A stretch of DNA of 64,000 bases. Origin: an uncultured Lachnospiraceae bacterium. GTDB lineage: Bacteria > Bacillota > Clostridia > Lachnospirales > Lachnospiraceae. The stretch lies in contig CANQDA010000008.1 of NCBI GenBank assembly GCA_947591155.1, forward strand, positions 1-64,000, in the 5' to 3' direction. Shown one piece after another: positions 7,854-15,767 of the stretch. A program made the translations under genes and the position numbers. Position 1 is the stretch's first letter. Each line of letters begins with the position of its first letter. The notes below the pieces were generated by a model that worked only from the letters and a program-made list of their open reading frames with translations, was not told the origin of the DNA and searched no databases.

Positions 7854-7902
7854 ATTATAAATACAACACAAAATTCCTTATTTGACTACCTTAACCCACC
7901 GT

Positions 7903-8235
7903 CTAAAGCCGGTGGGATTGCGGTAGTCTTTCTTTCAACGTCCTAATCTGCGCTTCCGTGAAAGAAAATCCTTGCACAAATTCATTCCATACAGCAACCG
8001 CTCCACTGACTTTTGAGAGCCATATAAGGAAGTCAAAATAGTATTCCTCAGGGCACATTTTGTCCAATCCGTCACGGTCTACGCACAGCTTTTCACAGGC
8101 AAGCGCAATCATCTTTTCCTGGTGGGATGGAACGGCATACATGACATTCCCATCGCTGTCCATGATAACTTCCAGATAGTTTGTGTAGGTCTGCTTGTGT
8201 TTGGAAACATCAAATTGGGAATATAGGTTATACAT
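7903..8235 (-). pseudogene. Phage early protein truncated by IS insertion
   Basis: 110 residues, MYNLYSQFDVSKHKQTYTNYL, then VPSHQEKMIALACEKL and PEEYYFDFLIWLSKVSGAVAVWNEFVQG. This is a frequent phage protein of unknown function, normally ending about 15-20 residues after this point. Here the last residues (PQSHRL) and the TAG come from the IS end. The true C-terminus is at 6157-6219. Most of the fold should survive, so the protein may still work. Confidence 0.7.
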
Positions 8236-8238
8236 AAT

Positions 8239-9027
8239 TCACTCTCTTCCTATACTATTTTCTATGTCAGCTATGGCTTTAAAAATTGGATAAAATTGAA
8301 AAGGGACAACGCTGTTTCCTATACTCTTAAATCTGTCCACTTGCTCGGAAAGCCCATCATCATTTCGCATATGTCGGCGCTCTGGCATGGTGTTAGGTCT
8401 TCCCATATGTGATAATATATCGTCCTGTCTTGCTTTCCATTTTTCCAACATTTCCATATACTTATCATCGGGTCTTCTTTTCTTACTTTCGTCCAAGCAA
8501 TTCCGTCCGATGCTAATGGACGTGGCAACGATGGCAACCCTGTCTCCCTGGAATGCAGTTCCAACAGAGGAACTTGGAAAGCAATACCACCATAAACCAC
8601 CCCCCCATCTCGCCAGGTCTCGCAGAACTCTTCCAAAGAACCGTCCATTTTCACTTGACAACAGCCCCCGTACATTTTCTGCCACAACCCATCTGGGGTT
8701 AATTTCGCAAACGACTCTGTAATATTCACTCCACAAATCACGCTCATCATTAGATGCCAGACGTTTTCCACTAAGGCTGTGAGGTTGGCAAGGGAAACCT
8801 CCCGAAATGACCGTGACCTCTCTTCTTCCTGTTCTCCGAATAAATTCATCTGCTGATAAATCATGAATATCCCTCCATTTTGGAACGTCCGGCCAATGCT
8901 TTTCCAATACTTTCGTTTGGAAATCAGCCCATTCACATTGTCCTATTGTTTTAAATCCAGCCCATTCAGCGGCAAGGTCTAGTCCACCAATTCCGCTAAA
9001 CAAACTCAAATGTGTCAGTTCTGCCAT
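8239..9027 (-). CDS. DNA (cytosine-5-)-methyltransferase
   Basis: 262 residues. Motif I LSLFSGIGGLDLA, motif II-like QCEWADFQ, motif IV with the catalytic Cys VISGGFPCQPHSLSGK, motif VI VVAENVRGLL, motif VIII DRVAIVA, and motif X SIGNSVVP near the C-terminus. It methylates C5 of cytosine in DNA, probably to resist host restriction; no cognate nuclease is adjacent. Start 9027 is preferred because GGTGG is 7 nt upstream; it overlaps the preceding gene's stop (ATGA). The target-recognition region is short. Confidence 0.9.
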   Translation of the reverse strand: MAELTHLSLFSGIGGLDLAAEWAGFKTIGQCEWADFQTKVLEKHWPDVPKWRDIHDLSADEFIRRTGRREVTVISGGFPCQPHSLSGKRLASNDERDLWSEYYRVVCEINPRWVVAENVRGLLSSENGRFFGRVLRDLARWGGGLWWYCFPSSSVGTAFQGDRVAIVATSISIGRNCLDESKKRRPDDKYMEMLEKWKARQDDILSHMGRPNTMPERRHMRNDDGLSEQVDRFKSIGNSVVPFQFYPIFKAIADIENSIGRE

Positions 9028-9029
9028 TC

Positions 9030-9407
9030 TCAATCCACCCTATGCTTAAATTCCCTTTCCCCGAATAAATATTTTTCCCTTGCGATCTGGTCATTCAGAA
9101 GCCTTTTGAGCGCATTTAAAAGCACCCGGTTCTGCTTGTCCAAATAAAATTTATGTACCAATTCATAGAGCTGTGCCTTGTCCTTTTCCTTCCTCCGATA
9201 CCGTCTGCTCTGCTGGAATTTTGTGGCGATTTTGTTCCGCTCGTTTTTATTCGCTGCGAACTCTAAATCATGCGCAAAGGTTATTACTTTGGAATCCTCT
9301 TTTCCGACATTCGCAAAGGAAGTTTCATACTCACTGCTTGCGAAAACTAGGAATGCAAGGAACTCGCTGATTACTTCACTGGGATTTTTCGGTTTCTTAT
9401 CCGGCAT
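9030..9407 (-). CDS. Hypothetical phage protein
   Basis: 125 residues, MPDKKPKNPSEVISEFLAFL, helical and highly charged (basic/acidic mix), with LYELVHKFYLDKQNRVLLNALK toward the C-terminus. Coupled to the cytosine methyltransferase by an ATGA overlap, so probably co-translated. No domain recognised. Confidence 0.5.
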   Translation of the reverse strand: MPDKKPKNPSEVISEFLAFLVFASSEYETSFANVGKEDSKVITFAHDLEFAANKNERNKIATKFQQSRRYRRKEKDKAQLYELVHKFYLDKQNRVLLNALKRLLNDQIAREKYLFGEREFKHRVD

Positions 9408-9413
9408 GGCGCA

Positions 9414-9809
9414 TCACTCCCTTTCAAGTGCTTTTTCTGCTTCCTCTCTGGTGAGAAAAACAGTCTTTCCGATTTCTTCTTCCCAGAAGCCGTCTAATCT
9501 CTTGTAAATACCGTTCTTACATTCTTTCCAAATATAATGGAAGTTATGGTTTATATCATAATGGATACTTCCAATCTCAAATTCAGAGATAATATGCCGT
9601 TCTTTATGTATCTCCCAAACTATATCCCCAGGCTTGCATTTCGGATGCAAAAGAAGCCCTTGTTCCTCCGAATCTTCATACTCCGCAAGCCGCTCCACAA
9701 GTGCCGTACACTCAAACTCACCACGATAGTACCTCTTCGATAGGTGGTCTAAGTCACGCCCTTTCTTTCCGTGCGCATAGCCATCGATTCTTACTGTCAA
9801 TCTGTCCAT
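9414..9809 (-). CDS. Conserved phage protein of unknown function
   Basis: 131 residues. Starts MDRLTVRIDGYAHGKKGRD with AGGAG 7 nt upstream. Contains CTALVERLAEYEDSEEQG, then KCKPGDIVWEI and the C-terminal FLTREEAEKALERE. This arrangement (short N-terminal peptide, RLA.YED, PGD.VW, TREEAE) is one of the commonest small phage/prophage proteins in Firmicutes; role unknown. Confidence 0.65.
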   Translation of the reverse strand: MDRLTVRIDGYAHGKKGRDLDHLSKRYYRGEFECTALVERLAEYEDSEEQGLLLHPKCKPGDIVWEIHKERHIISEFEIGSIHYDINHNFHYIWKECKNGIYKRLDGFWEEEIGKTVFLTREEAEKALERE

Positions 9810-9813
9810 GTTC

Positions 9814-10185
9814 TTACTCCTCATTAAATAATCCCATTTCTTTCAGTTCTTTAATCCAAACGTCTATTGACGGTGGCATGAAATTCGGAAATGTAATTCT
9901 TCCAAAACAATAGAATGTTTCCAAGTGCTTTCTTGTGTATCCACCTTCTGGAATAAAACTGTCTCTTCTACACACATCTTTGAAAGAATAGTATTGCCTT
10001 TCATGTTGCAATCCTCTTATATAACGAAGCATTCTATTGCCATCGTCTTTTTCACAAAAAACAATCAACCCTTTTTTATTGCATTCATCAACATAAGGAC
10101 AAGTATTTCCGTTACAAATTTTTATATAATCCTTAGTCTCTTCTTCAAATACTTTGTTGTATTCTTCAAAATTTGAAATATCCAT
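9814..10185 (-). CDS. Hypothetical Cys-containing protein
   Basis: 123 residues from ATG 10185 (AAGGAG 9 nt upstream): MDISNFEEYNKVFEEETKDY, a CNGNTCPYVDECNKKGLIVFC cluster with four cysteines (possible zinc site), and the C-terminal WIKELKEMGLFNEE. Not recognised. Confidence 0.5.
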   Translation of the reverse strand: MDISNFEEYNKVFEEETKDYIKICNGNTCPYVDECNKKGLIVFCEKDDGNRMLRYIRGLQHERQYYSFKDVCRRDSFIPEGGYTRKHLETFYCFGRITFPNFMPPSIDVWIKELKEMGLFNEE

Positions 10186-10202
10186 GCTAAAACGCTCCTT
10201 AA

Positions 10203-10814
10203 TCATTTTTTATGAAAAACCAATTTGTTTAACTGTCTGAAATATGATGAATCCGCACTTTCCAGCATTTTAGGAACCGTGCTCAACCTCTTTTCATAGC
10301 AGTTCTTACATACGCCTCTCCCTGGAATGACTTTATGCTTTCCACAAGTATAGCAAATTCCGTAACTTCTCCATTCAGAACGTGGGAGTCCGTTCCTGTG
10401 AGAATCCCTGTACAATTTCATGTAGGCTCTACATTTCTTGCATGTTCCGCCGTTTATGGAAGGATATTTCCCACACTTCGGGCACAACCTGGATTTCTTT
10501 CTTTGAAGCGCTAACATCCTTTTCCTGTCACGTTCTTTTTCCCTCTCAATGTCTGTCCTTTCCTTTTCGTAGTATTCATCCTGCTCTTTCCCAATACATT
10601 CATAGCAAAGTGATTTTCCAGGCTCCGCCTTATTTTTTCCACAGCGGACACACATTTTTATCCTTTTCCGATAGCTGCAATTGCTTCTCTTTGCTTCGTT
10701 CTTTTTCTTCCTACAGTCAGGGCAAAGACAACGATCCGGCGTTGGATTTTCCCTTCCGCAACGTGTACATAAACCAATCGCCCGCATTTCTGAATATGAC
10801 ATTTTTCTTGGCAT
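10203..10814 (-). CDS. Multi-zinc-ribbon array protein (4 ribbons)
   Basis: 203 residues built almost wholly of zinc-ribbon knuckles joined by basic helices. Pairs: CTRCG/CPDC (16-34), CVRCG/CYEC (55-73), CPKCG/CKKC (111-128), CYTCG/CKNC (153-172). The linkers (KKKNEAKRSNCSYRKR, KERTDIEREKERDRKR) are strongly basic, suggesting nucleic-acid binding. Two relatives lie at 10815-11276 and 12769-13266, so this is a local paralogous family. Function unknown. Confidence 0.7.
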   Translation of the reverse strand: MPRKMSYSEMRAIGLCTRCGRENPTPDRCLCPDCRKKKNEAKRSNCSYRKRIKMCVRCGKNKAEPGKSLCYECIGKEQDEYYEKERTDIEREKERDRKRMLALQRKKSRLCPKCGKYPSINGGTCKKCRAYMKLYRDSHRNGLPRSEWRSYGICYTCGKHKVIPGRGVCKNCYEKRLSTVPKMLESADSSYFRQLNKLVFHKK

Positions 10815-11276
10815 TTACCCCACCCTACTTTTCTTAAAATTTAACGCTGCCTGGGATTTCCTTTTCTCATAACAGTCCTTACATGTCCTATGGTTTTCAT
10901 ACACAGGTCTTCCGCAAATAAAGCAAAGTCCATATTCAGGTCTTTCATACCGCTCGATACTATGGTTTTCCATGCGCTTCTTCTTTTTTCTTACTTTGCA
11001 GTCAAGGCAAAATACATTGCCATTTAATGCTTTCCTTCTACCACAGCTCACACAAATACCGGAATTTTTTAGCCTGTGATAACGTGTTTTTGCCATAGCA
11101 CGGGATTTATCCTCAAAGATTTCTTTTTCTTCATCCGTCATTTTCGATAGATAACGTTTTTGATACACCATTTCCATTTCAGAACATTCAAAACATAATG
11201 CTTTGTTTGGTTCAGCCATCCGCTTTCCGCATTTGGCGCATATACCGTATTCCTTAAATATCTTGCTCCATGCCAT
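10815..11276 (-). CDS. Multi-zinc-ribbon array protein (3 ribbons)
   Basis: 153 residues with three CxxC...CxxC ribbons: CAKCG/CFEC, CVSCG/CLDC and CFICG/CKDC, joined by basic helical linkers (RYHRLKNSG, KVRKKKKRMENHS). Same architecture as the neighbour at 10203-10814 and the protein at 12769-13266. Start AAGGTG-spaced; overlaps the N6-methylase-like gene upstream by 23 nt. Function unknown; DNA or RNA binding is an inference. Confidence 0.7.
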   Translation of the reverse strand: MAWSKIFKEYGICAKCGKRMAEPNKALCFECSEMEMVYQKRYLSKMTDEEKEIFEDKSRAMAKTRYHRLKNSGICVSCGRRKALNGNVFCLDCKVRKKKKRMENHSIERYERPEYGLCFICGRPVYENHRTCKDCYEKRKSQAALNFKKSRVG

Positions 11277-11718
11277 TTAAACGCACCTTATCGATCTTCA
11301 GGAACCATATCGGCTCCCCAGTGTTCAATTTCTTTGTAAGGAAGTTTCCGCAAACTATATTCCCATCAAGTATTTCCATGCAGATTCCATCAAATCCATT
11401 CCCGAATTTCTGCCGGAACATTTCAAGCAGCCGGCTCTTTGCTTCCTCTACGTTGTCCGGCAAAATATCAATGCCGTAAATGCTCTGTAGTGCCACAAGC
11501 CCGTCAAATGTAGTTTCACATATCAAAAGCTTTCTTCGGAAAATCTCCACCAGGAAATTCCCATTGCCGCAGGCTGGCTCAAGGAATGTCTTTGTGAGGA
11601 CCGTAAACGCATCCTCGTTTTCCTCTTCGCACAAGTCGCACATCTTTTCCACGATATGTTGCGGCGTATAAACCTCACCAAATTTCTGGACACGTTCTTT
11701 GCTCTTTATTAAACTCAT
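11254..11718 (-). CDS. Short N6-DNA-methylase-like protein lacking the catalytic motif
   Basis: 154 residues. Matches the start of Type I/IIG N6-adenine methylases: VQKFGEVYTPQHIVEKM, SAM-binding motif I LEPACGNGNFLVEI, and YGIDILPDNVEEAKSRL. The protein ends before any (N/D)PPY motif IV, so it cannot be a complete methylase. Such short forms recur in Firmicutes phages as annotated 'subunit M' proteins; they may bind SAM or act with a partner. RBS AGGGGG upstream. Confidence 0.7.
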   Translation of the reverse strand: MSLIKSKERVQKFGEVYTPQHIVEKMCDLCEEENEDAFTVLTKTFLEPACGNGNFLVEIFRRKLLICETTFDGLVALQSIYGIDILPDNVEEAKSRLLEMFRQKFGNGFDGICMEILDGNIVCGNFLTKKLNTGEPIWFLKIDKVRLNGMEQDI

Positions 11719-11731
11719 CTGTCCACACCCC

Positions 11732-12409
11732 CTAAAACGGAACTCTGTTCATATTAACTTCCAATCCGGGAACCGCAATGCTGACCACTGCCCTGCCGGA
11801 AACTTCCCTGATCTCACGTTCCATGACATCGTAGTCCATGTTGTTCTGGCTCATATGGATAAGGACGATGTTCCTCAAGTGATTGCTCATGTTCGCCTGG
11901 AGAAAGTGCTTAGTAGTCTGCAACTCTAAATGTGACTGCAACACCCTATCCCTGACAGCGAAATCATCAGATATCAACCGCTTGTCATAATTCGCTTCCA
12001 CCATGATGTGGTTCACTTTCCGGAAACGGAACCGGCAGAATTCCGTGTCCGTAAGGTATACGATTGTTCCGCTTTCTGTTTGTGCTATGTAAAACCCGTA
12101 GCACGGAACATCATGCACCAACTCAAACGGATTAACAGTGAAGTTGCCCATCTGCACCGCAGACTTAAAACTCTCATACGGCTTGAATACCGGGATCCCG
12201 ATTCTTTCCAGGTCTTTCACGCTCTTGGAATGGTCTTTGTGTTCATGGGATACCAGGCAACCAACCACGTCTGAAATCCTGTATTTGATTCCTCTTAAAA
12301 TACCCTTATAACTACAGCCACAATCCAGGAGAAGTATCTCTCCGCTTTCGGAGCATAGAGAATAGCAATTCCCATCCTGGGAGCCTGTGCTGATTACTTT
12401 CATTACCAT
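11732..12409 (-). CDS. MBL-fold metallo-hydrolase
   Basis: 225 residues. KVISTGSQDGNCYSL opens the fold, LLLDCGCSYKG follows, and the metal motif is VSHEHKDHSKSV (HxHxDH). Later metal ligands are likely H in ELVHDVP, D in VYLTDTEF and H in IVLIHMSQNN. Closest in style to YycJ/phage-type beta-lactamase-fold nucleases or phosphodiesterases. Could be a DNA/RNA nuclease or a cyclic-nucleotide phosphodiesterase (some phage MBL proteins are anti-CBASS enzymes); the sequence alone does not decide. Confidence 0.78.
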   Translation of the reverse strand: MVMKVISTGSQDGNCYSLCSESGEILLLDCGCSYKGILRGIKYRISDVVGCLVSHEHKDHSKSVKDLERIGIPVFKPYESFKSAVQMGNFTVNPFELVHDVPCYGFYIAQTESGTIVYLTDTEFCRFRFRKVNHIMVEANYDKRLISDDFAVRDRVLQSHLELQTTKHFLQANMSNHLRNIVLIHMSQNNMDYDVMEREIREVSGRAVVSIAVPGLEVNMNRVPF

Positions 12410-12415
12410 TAGAAA

Positions 12416-12685
12416 TCACCACCAATTCCATCCTCTATAGGATTCGATATCGAATGGAACGTACTTTCCTTTTATTCTATGAAAATGGACTACATATCGC
12501 CGATTATCATCACATTCTGCGATTGCTCCATATTCTGTCAGAATATATTCATCAAACCGGAATGCCGTGGGTCTGACATCCTGATCACGATATCGGAAAA
12601 CCATTCCAAAAACCTTAAAGCGGCTATATCCGGCCTTCGGTTTTAGTATCTTTACTTTGGAATAATTTCTTTTCAGCTTGCTCAT
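12416..12685 (-). CDS. Hypothetical basic protein
   Basis: 89 residues from ATG 12685. Basic N-terminus MSKLKRNYSKVKILKPKAGY, beta-rich remainder (FKVFGMVFRYRDQDVRPTAF) and tryptophan-rich end RGWNWW. No recognised domain. Confidence 0.5.
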   Translation of the reverse strand: MSKLKRNYSKVKILKPKAGYSRFKVFGMVFRYRDQDVRPTAFRFDEYILTEYGAIAECDDNRRYVVHFHRIKGKYVPFDIESYRGWNWW

Positions 12686-12768
12686 TTTCAAACCACCATA
12701 TCAGATTCACTATCAAGCCATTCAATATGAAAACGTCTTCAAATGGCGTTGTAGATACACCTTTCATT

Positions 12769-13266
12769 TTAAAAATTCACAGATTCATTCATTGATTGAT
12801 GTCCTTTTTCTCCTGCTTTTTTCAGCACATCGTAATGATGTTCGCAAACTTTTAATCCTGGCAACGTCGGATAACCGCATAAATAGCATAGACCGTTCTC
12901 TTTCCATTTTTCTCTTACGAGTCCTTTTTCATGTCGTTGTTTTAATCTATTTTCAGCAAGTTTTCTTTGCGATTTACGAGTTTTTAGAAAGCATTCATAG
13001 CAATAAATCCCATGTGTAGCTTGCCTGGAGCAGTATACGCAAATACCGGTTTTCTTCTTTTCTTCACGTCTTTTTTTATTTCTTTCAAGAATTAAATCTC
13101 TATTCTGAATATAGTGGTTCCTCCGTCTCTCACGTACACCCTCTCTTGCTTGATAAACGCTTTGTCTATCCAAACAATTAAGGCAAGTCACTCTTCCTGG
13201 TGCAGGTTTTTCTTTGTGGCATAAAACACATAATCCAATGCTTTTATACCATTCGTAATCAGTCAT
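12769..13266 (-). CDS. Multi-zinc-ribbon array protein (3 ribbons)
   Basis: About 165 residues with CVLCH/CLNC, CVYCS/CYEC and CYLCG/CEHH knuckles; the last ribbon uses His in place of the final cysteine pair. Linkers are basic (RERRRNHYIQNRDL, KTRKSQRKLAENRLKQR). Paralogue of 10203-10814 and 10815-11276. Start 13266 overlaps the upstream stop. Confidence 0.68.
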   Translation of the reverse strand: MTDYEWYKSIGLCVLCHKEKPAPGRVTCLNCLDRQSVYQAREGVRERRRNHYIQNRDLILERNKKRREEKKKTGICVYCSRQATHGIYCYECFLKTRKSQRKLAENRLKQRHEKGLVREKWKENGLCYLCGYPTLPGLKVCEHHYDVLKKAGEKGHQSMNESVNF

Positions 13267-13534
13267 AATCACCACCATCCTTTAGCTTATCTAACTCCCC
13301 AGAAAGCACCAGGGCTGTAGCTTCGATGACAATGCTCATCATCGTCATGTCAAGTTCATCAAAATTAATATGAGAACTCTTCTTGTATCCGTCTTGTCCA
13401 GCTGTCTTTTGCGTGGTCATTTGAATAAGGTCATAGACATATTCTTTCAGCCGAGGAATATTTGCTTTCTGCCCGTGATCCATGAGAAAAGTCCACATCA
13501 AATCTTTAATTCCGTTTGCAGGATTCTCTTTCAT
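13259..13534 (-). CDS. Hypothetical protein
   Basis: 91 residues from ATG 13534 (GAGG upstream): MKENPANGIKDLMWTFLMDH, a helical segment LKEYVYDLIQMTTQK, and LDMTMMSIVIEATALVLSGEL. Overlaps both neighbours. Function unknown. Confidence 0.5.
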   Translation of the reverse strand: MKENPANGIKDLMWTFLMDHGQKANIPRLKEYVYDLIQMTTQKTAGQDGYKKSSHINFDELDMTMMSIVIEATALVLSGELDKLKDGGDYD

Positions 13535-13547
13535 ATGTCCACCATCC

Positions 13548-14168
13548 TCACGTTTTACATACAAAATCTATTGCCTGTCCGCATTTCGGACAATAATTGT
13601 ATCTGTGCTTCACGCTTCTTCCAGAACCACAAGAAGGACACTTGTAAACTCCACCGCTTATCATAGCAGGAAGAGGAGTTATTCTTTTCACAGCCACCAT
13701 ACACCGTTCAACCGTTCCGACCTTGCGATACTGCTGTAGTTCTTCCATGAATTGCTTTATGTAACCCAAATCCCTGTTAAAGTCCTTTATGTCCTGATTC
13801 TGTACATCTGTAGGATTATCTCCCCACAATTCTCTCACGACTCTTTGTCCATAGAAAAAATTCCATTTTTCGATAATGTCAAGTGCTTTCTGGATGTCCA
13901 TATTTCGATCACCTTCTTTGAGATACTTTATTAAAATCTCCACTAACTCATCAAAAGATAGCTCATGCAATTTGCAGCTTTCTGGTCTTTTTTCATAATC
14001 AATGCTTGTAAAAGGAACATTCCTTCCGCAACCGCATTCCATATACCCAACAGGGCAATTTCCACATGATTTTGGGAGTTTGAAACACTTTAGATCGCTG
14101 TATGGTATTTCAATCTTTATATCCATGACCGCACCGGATTTATAATAAGTGTTAAAATTTACATTCAT
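13548..14168 (-). CDS. Phage protein with C-terminal zinc ribbon
   Basis: 206 residues from ATG 14168; the start is uncertain because the RBS is weak. N-terminal Cys cluster (KSCGNCPVGYMECGCGRN), a central helical part (MDIQKALDIIEKWNFFYGQR, FMEELQQYRKVGTVERCMVAVK) and a C-terminal rubredoxin-like ribbon (YKCPSCGS and YNYCPKCGQAIDF). The YRK.GT.E.C..A...P and C-terminal NYCP.CGQ arrangement is common in Firmicutes phage early proteins; role unknown. It may be two fused modules. Confidence 0.6.
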   Translation of the reverse strand: MNVNFNTYYKSGAVMDIKIEIPYSDLKCFKLPKSCGNCPVGYMECGCGRNVPFTSIDYEKRPESCKLHELSFDELVEILIKYLKEGDRNMDIQKALDIIEKWNFFYGQRVVRELWGDNPTDVQNQDIKDFNRDLGYIKQFMEELQQYRKVGTVERCMVAVKRITPLPAMISGGVYKCPSCGSGRSVKHRYNYCPKCGQAIDFVCKT

Positions 14169-14172
14169 ATTT

Positions 14173-14322
14173 TCACCATTCCCCCGTATCAGGCTCCACA
14201 CAAACAACGAGTCCAGTGGATTCATCCGCCACACTTACCAGTTTAAAATATTCTCCTGTTTCCATATTGCAGAACGAAACATCCTCATTCCGTAAAATCT
14301 TTTCCAGTTCCACAGCATCCAT
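14173..14322 (-). CDS. Small hypothetical protein (49 aa)
   Basis: Begins MDAVELEKILRNEDVSFCN and ends VVCVEPDTGEW. GGAG 8 nt upstream of ATG 14322. Acidic, beta-rich, no recognised domain. Fits tightly between the AbrB-like gene and the next. Confidence 0.5.
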   Translation of the reverse strand: MDAVELEKILRNEDVSFCNMETGEYFKLVSVADESTGLVVCVEPDTGEW

Positions 14323-14327
14323 CTAAT

Positions 14328-14615
14328 TCACTCCATTCCATCTAGAATAATCTTTCTGATTTCCTCAATACGACTAATGATTTCTGAGATTTGATCAGGT
14401 CTATTTACATACGGAAACAATTCTCTCATAACGACTTTAATTCGATCATCAAGTTCACTGTTTCCTTTTGTTTTTGCTTTTTTAAGGATGATGTTATCGC
14501 CATCAAGATAAATGTCTAAGCAATTATTTTCTTTGATCTCAAGCTTCTCTCTTATCTCTTTTGGAATAACAACTCTGCCCAAGCCATCAATACTTCTTGA
14601 TCCAATATAGTTCAT
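14328..14615 (-). CDS. AbrB/SpoVT-type transition-state regulator
   Basis: 95 residues. The swapped-hairpin DNA-binding domain is obvious: MNYIGSRSIDGLGRVVIPKEI, REKLEIKENNCLDIYLDGDNIILKKA. The C-terminal half is a helical dimerisation extension. AbrB-fold proteins bind DNA as dimers/tetramers; in phages they may adjust early transcription or mimic the host AbrB. Overlaps the upstream methyltransferase-like gene by 4 nt. Confidence 0.85.
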   Translation of the reverse strand: MNYIGSRSIDGLGRVVIPKEIREKLEIKENNCLDIYLDGDNIILKKAKTKGNSELDDRIKVVMRELFPYVNRPDQISEIISRIEEIRKIILDGME

Positions 14616-15097
14616 GGTTTACACCTCCATCCAATTCCTACCGGATAGTACACCAGGCAATACGGAAACGTTTCCCTAACCAATTTCCTTGCACTTTCAT
14701 CTGGGACATAGGAACATATTGCAAATATTTCATCTAGCGAATACCAAATATTCGGAATTACTCTGCTAATAAAATCCTGAATGCTCATATGATAAAACTC
14801 AGAATTTCCGATCTCCAAAGTTTTTAAAACACAATCTGATACATGGCTAATATCAACGCCTATGTACTTCCGATAATCCCTGAAATACCATGACTGGAAA
14901 GCATATCCACACCCCAGGTCAATGATTACCTTATTCTTTGGGACAAATAACGTGGCTGCCTTGTAGACTTCCTCGAATCCCAGGAAGGTGTAATCCAACT
15001 CTGCGCCTGCGGTTTCGGATTCCCTGAAAATCTTTTCAATCTTTTCTCTTGGTATCATGGTGAACAGTTCACAAGGCTCAAATTTTGGTGTTTGCAT
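14612..15097 (-). CDS. Class I SAM-dependent methyltransferase-like protein
   Basis: 161 residues from ATG 15097 (GGAGG 6 nt upstream). Motif I is KNKVIIDLGCGYAFQSWYF and the motif II acidic position is in YIGVDISHVSD. The N-terminus (FTMIPREKIEKIFRE) and C-terminus (YCLVYYPVGIGWRCKP) do not reveal the substrate. No DPPY motif, so probably not a base methylase of the N6/N4 class; small-molecule or protein methylation is possible. Confidence 0.65.
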   Translation of the reverse strand: MQTPKFEPCELFTMIPREKIEKIFRESETAGAELDYTFLGFEEVYKAATLFVPKNKVIIDLGCGYAFQSWYFRDYRKYIGVDISHVSDCVLKTLEIGNSEFYHMSIQDFISRVIPNIWYSLDEIFAICSYVPDESARKLVRETFPYCLVYYPVGIGWRCKP

Positions 15098-15114
15098 ATC
15101 ATTCCTCCAAGTAT

Positions 15115-15468
15115 TCATTTTTTAGTAACTGAAACAGTGAAAACTGCTGGATTTACAACTCCGTCCCCTTCATATCCGTATTCATTGTTATGCCACTTTC
15201 TAAGTTCCCCTCCGTACTCCCAGCAAAGAGAGAGAATATTCACCGCACATCCATACATAAAACCAGTGATTCCCTCTGTATCTGCTTCAAGGCTCAATCT
15301 ATCTGCATTTTCTATAATCGCCTTGTGCGCATCCCCAATCTCATCAACCTTCTTTTCAAGCATTTCAGCCCACCGTTCGGCATATGTAAAGCACGCCCTA
15401 CTATACGAATCTGAATTCTTATCGTACCAGTCCTTATATTCTTGTTCTTTTCCTTTTAAAATTCTCAT
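15115..15468 (-). CDS. Conserved phage protein of unknown function
   Basis: 117 residues. Starts MRILKGKEQEYKDWYDKNSD with AAAGGA 9 nt upstream. The sections YSRACFTYAERWAEMLE, ITGFMYGCAVNILSLCWEYG, LRKWHNNEYGYEGDGVVNPAV mark a widely distributed but uncharacterised Firmicutes phage family. Confidence 0.65.
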   Translation of the reverse strand: MRILKGKEQEYKDWYDKNSDSYSRACFTYAERWAEMLEKKVDEIGDAHKAIIENADRLSLEADTEGITGFMYGCAVNILSLCWEYGGELRKWHNNEYGYEGDGVVNPAVFTVSVTKK

Positions 15469-15512
15469 ATCTTTATGTCCTTTCAAAAATCCAAGATACT
15501 TTTATTAAAGAT

Positions 15513-15698
15513 TCATTTTTTTAAGTAATCCAAATCTATGCCAAGTTCGTCCAACTCCGAATCGCAGATATCCAATTTCTTCCTAATAAACTCATATGTG
15601 CTTTTATACGTATCCTTGTCCTTTATCTTTTCATTAAAGAGCGTGTCTATCAGGTCAATGGCTTCCGCAAGCAGGTATTCTGTACTTGCCTTTTTCAT
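15513..15698 (-). CDS. Small helical protein (61 aa)
   Basis: Begins MKKASTEYLLAEAIDLIDTL with AAAGGA upstream, ends DELGIDLDYLKK. Acidic, all-helical. Not recognised. Confidence 0.5.
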   Translation of the reverse strand: MKKASTEYLLAEAIDLIDTLFNEKIKDKDTYKSTYEFIRKKLDICDSELDELGIDLDYLKK

Positions 15699-15767
15699 CT
15701 GAAAACTTCCTTTCCGCCTCTCGGCGACTGGCAGAACCATGAAGAACTCCCAGCCGCCAATTCATTA

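Larger units (their letters stand above)
6221..7927 (-). mobile_element. IS200/IS605-family insertion sequence (tnpA + tnpB)
   Basis: About 1.7 kb with adjacent tnpA (Y1 HUH transposase) and tnpB in the same orientation. The tnpA-side end has a hairpin at about 7895-7916 (CCCACCG stem); the tnpB-side end has a hairpin at 6301-6315 (GGGCA, TGCCC) and a terminal imperfect hairpin at about 6225-6255. Ends were placed by rejoining the interrupted host gene across the element. No target-site duplication, as expected for this single-strand, peel-and-paste family. Both genes look intact, so it may be active. Confidence 0.85.

Noticed and set aside
8319..8936. Second ORF overlapping the cytosine methyltransferase
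   Set aside because: A frame shadow; lacks methylase motifs and RBS.
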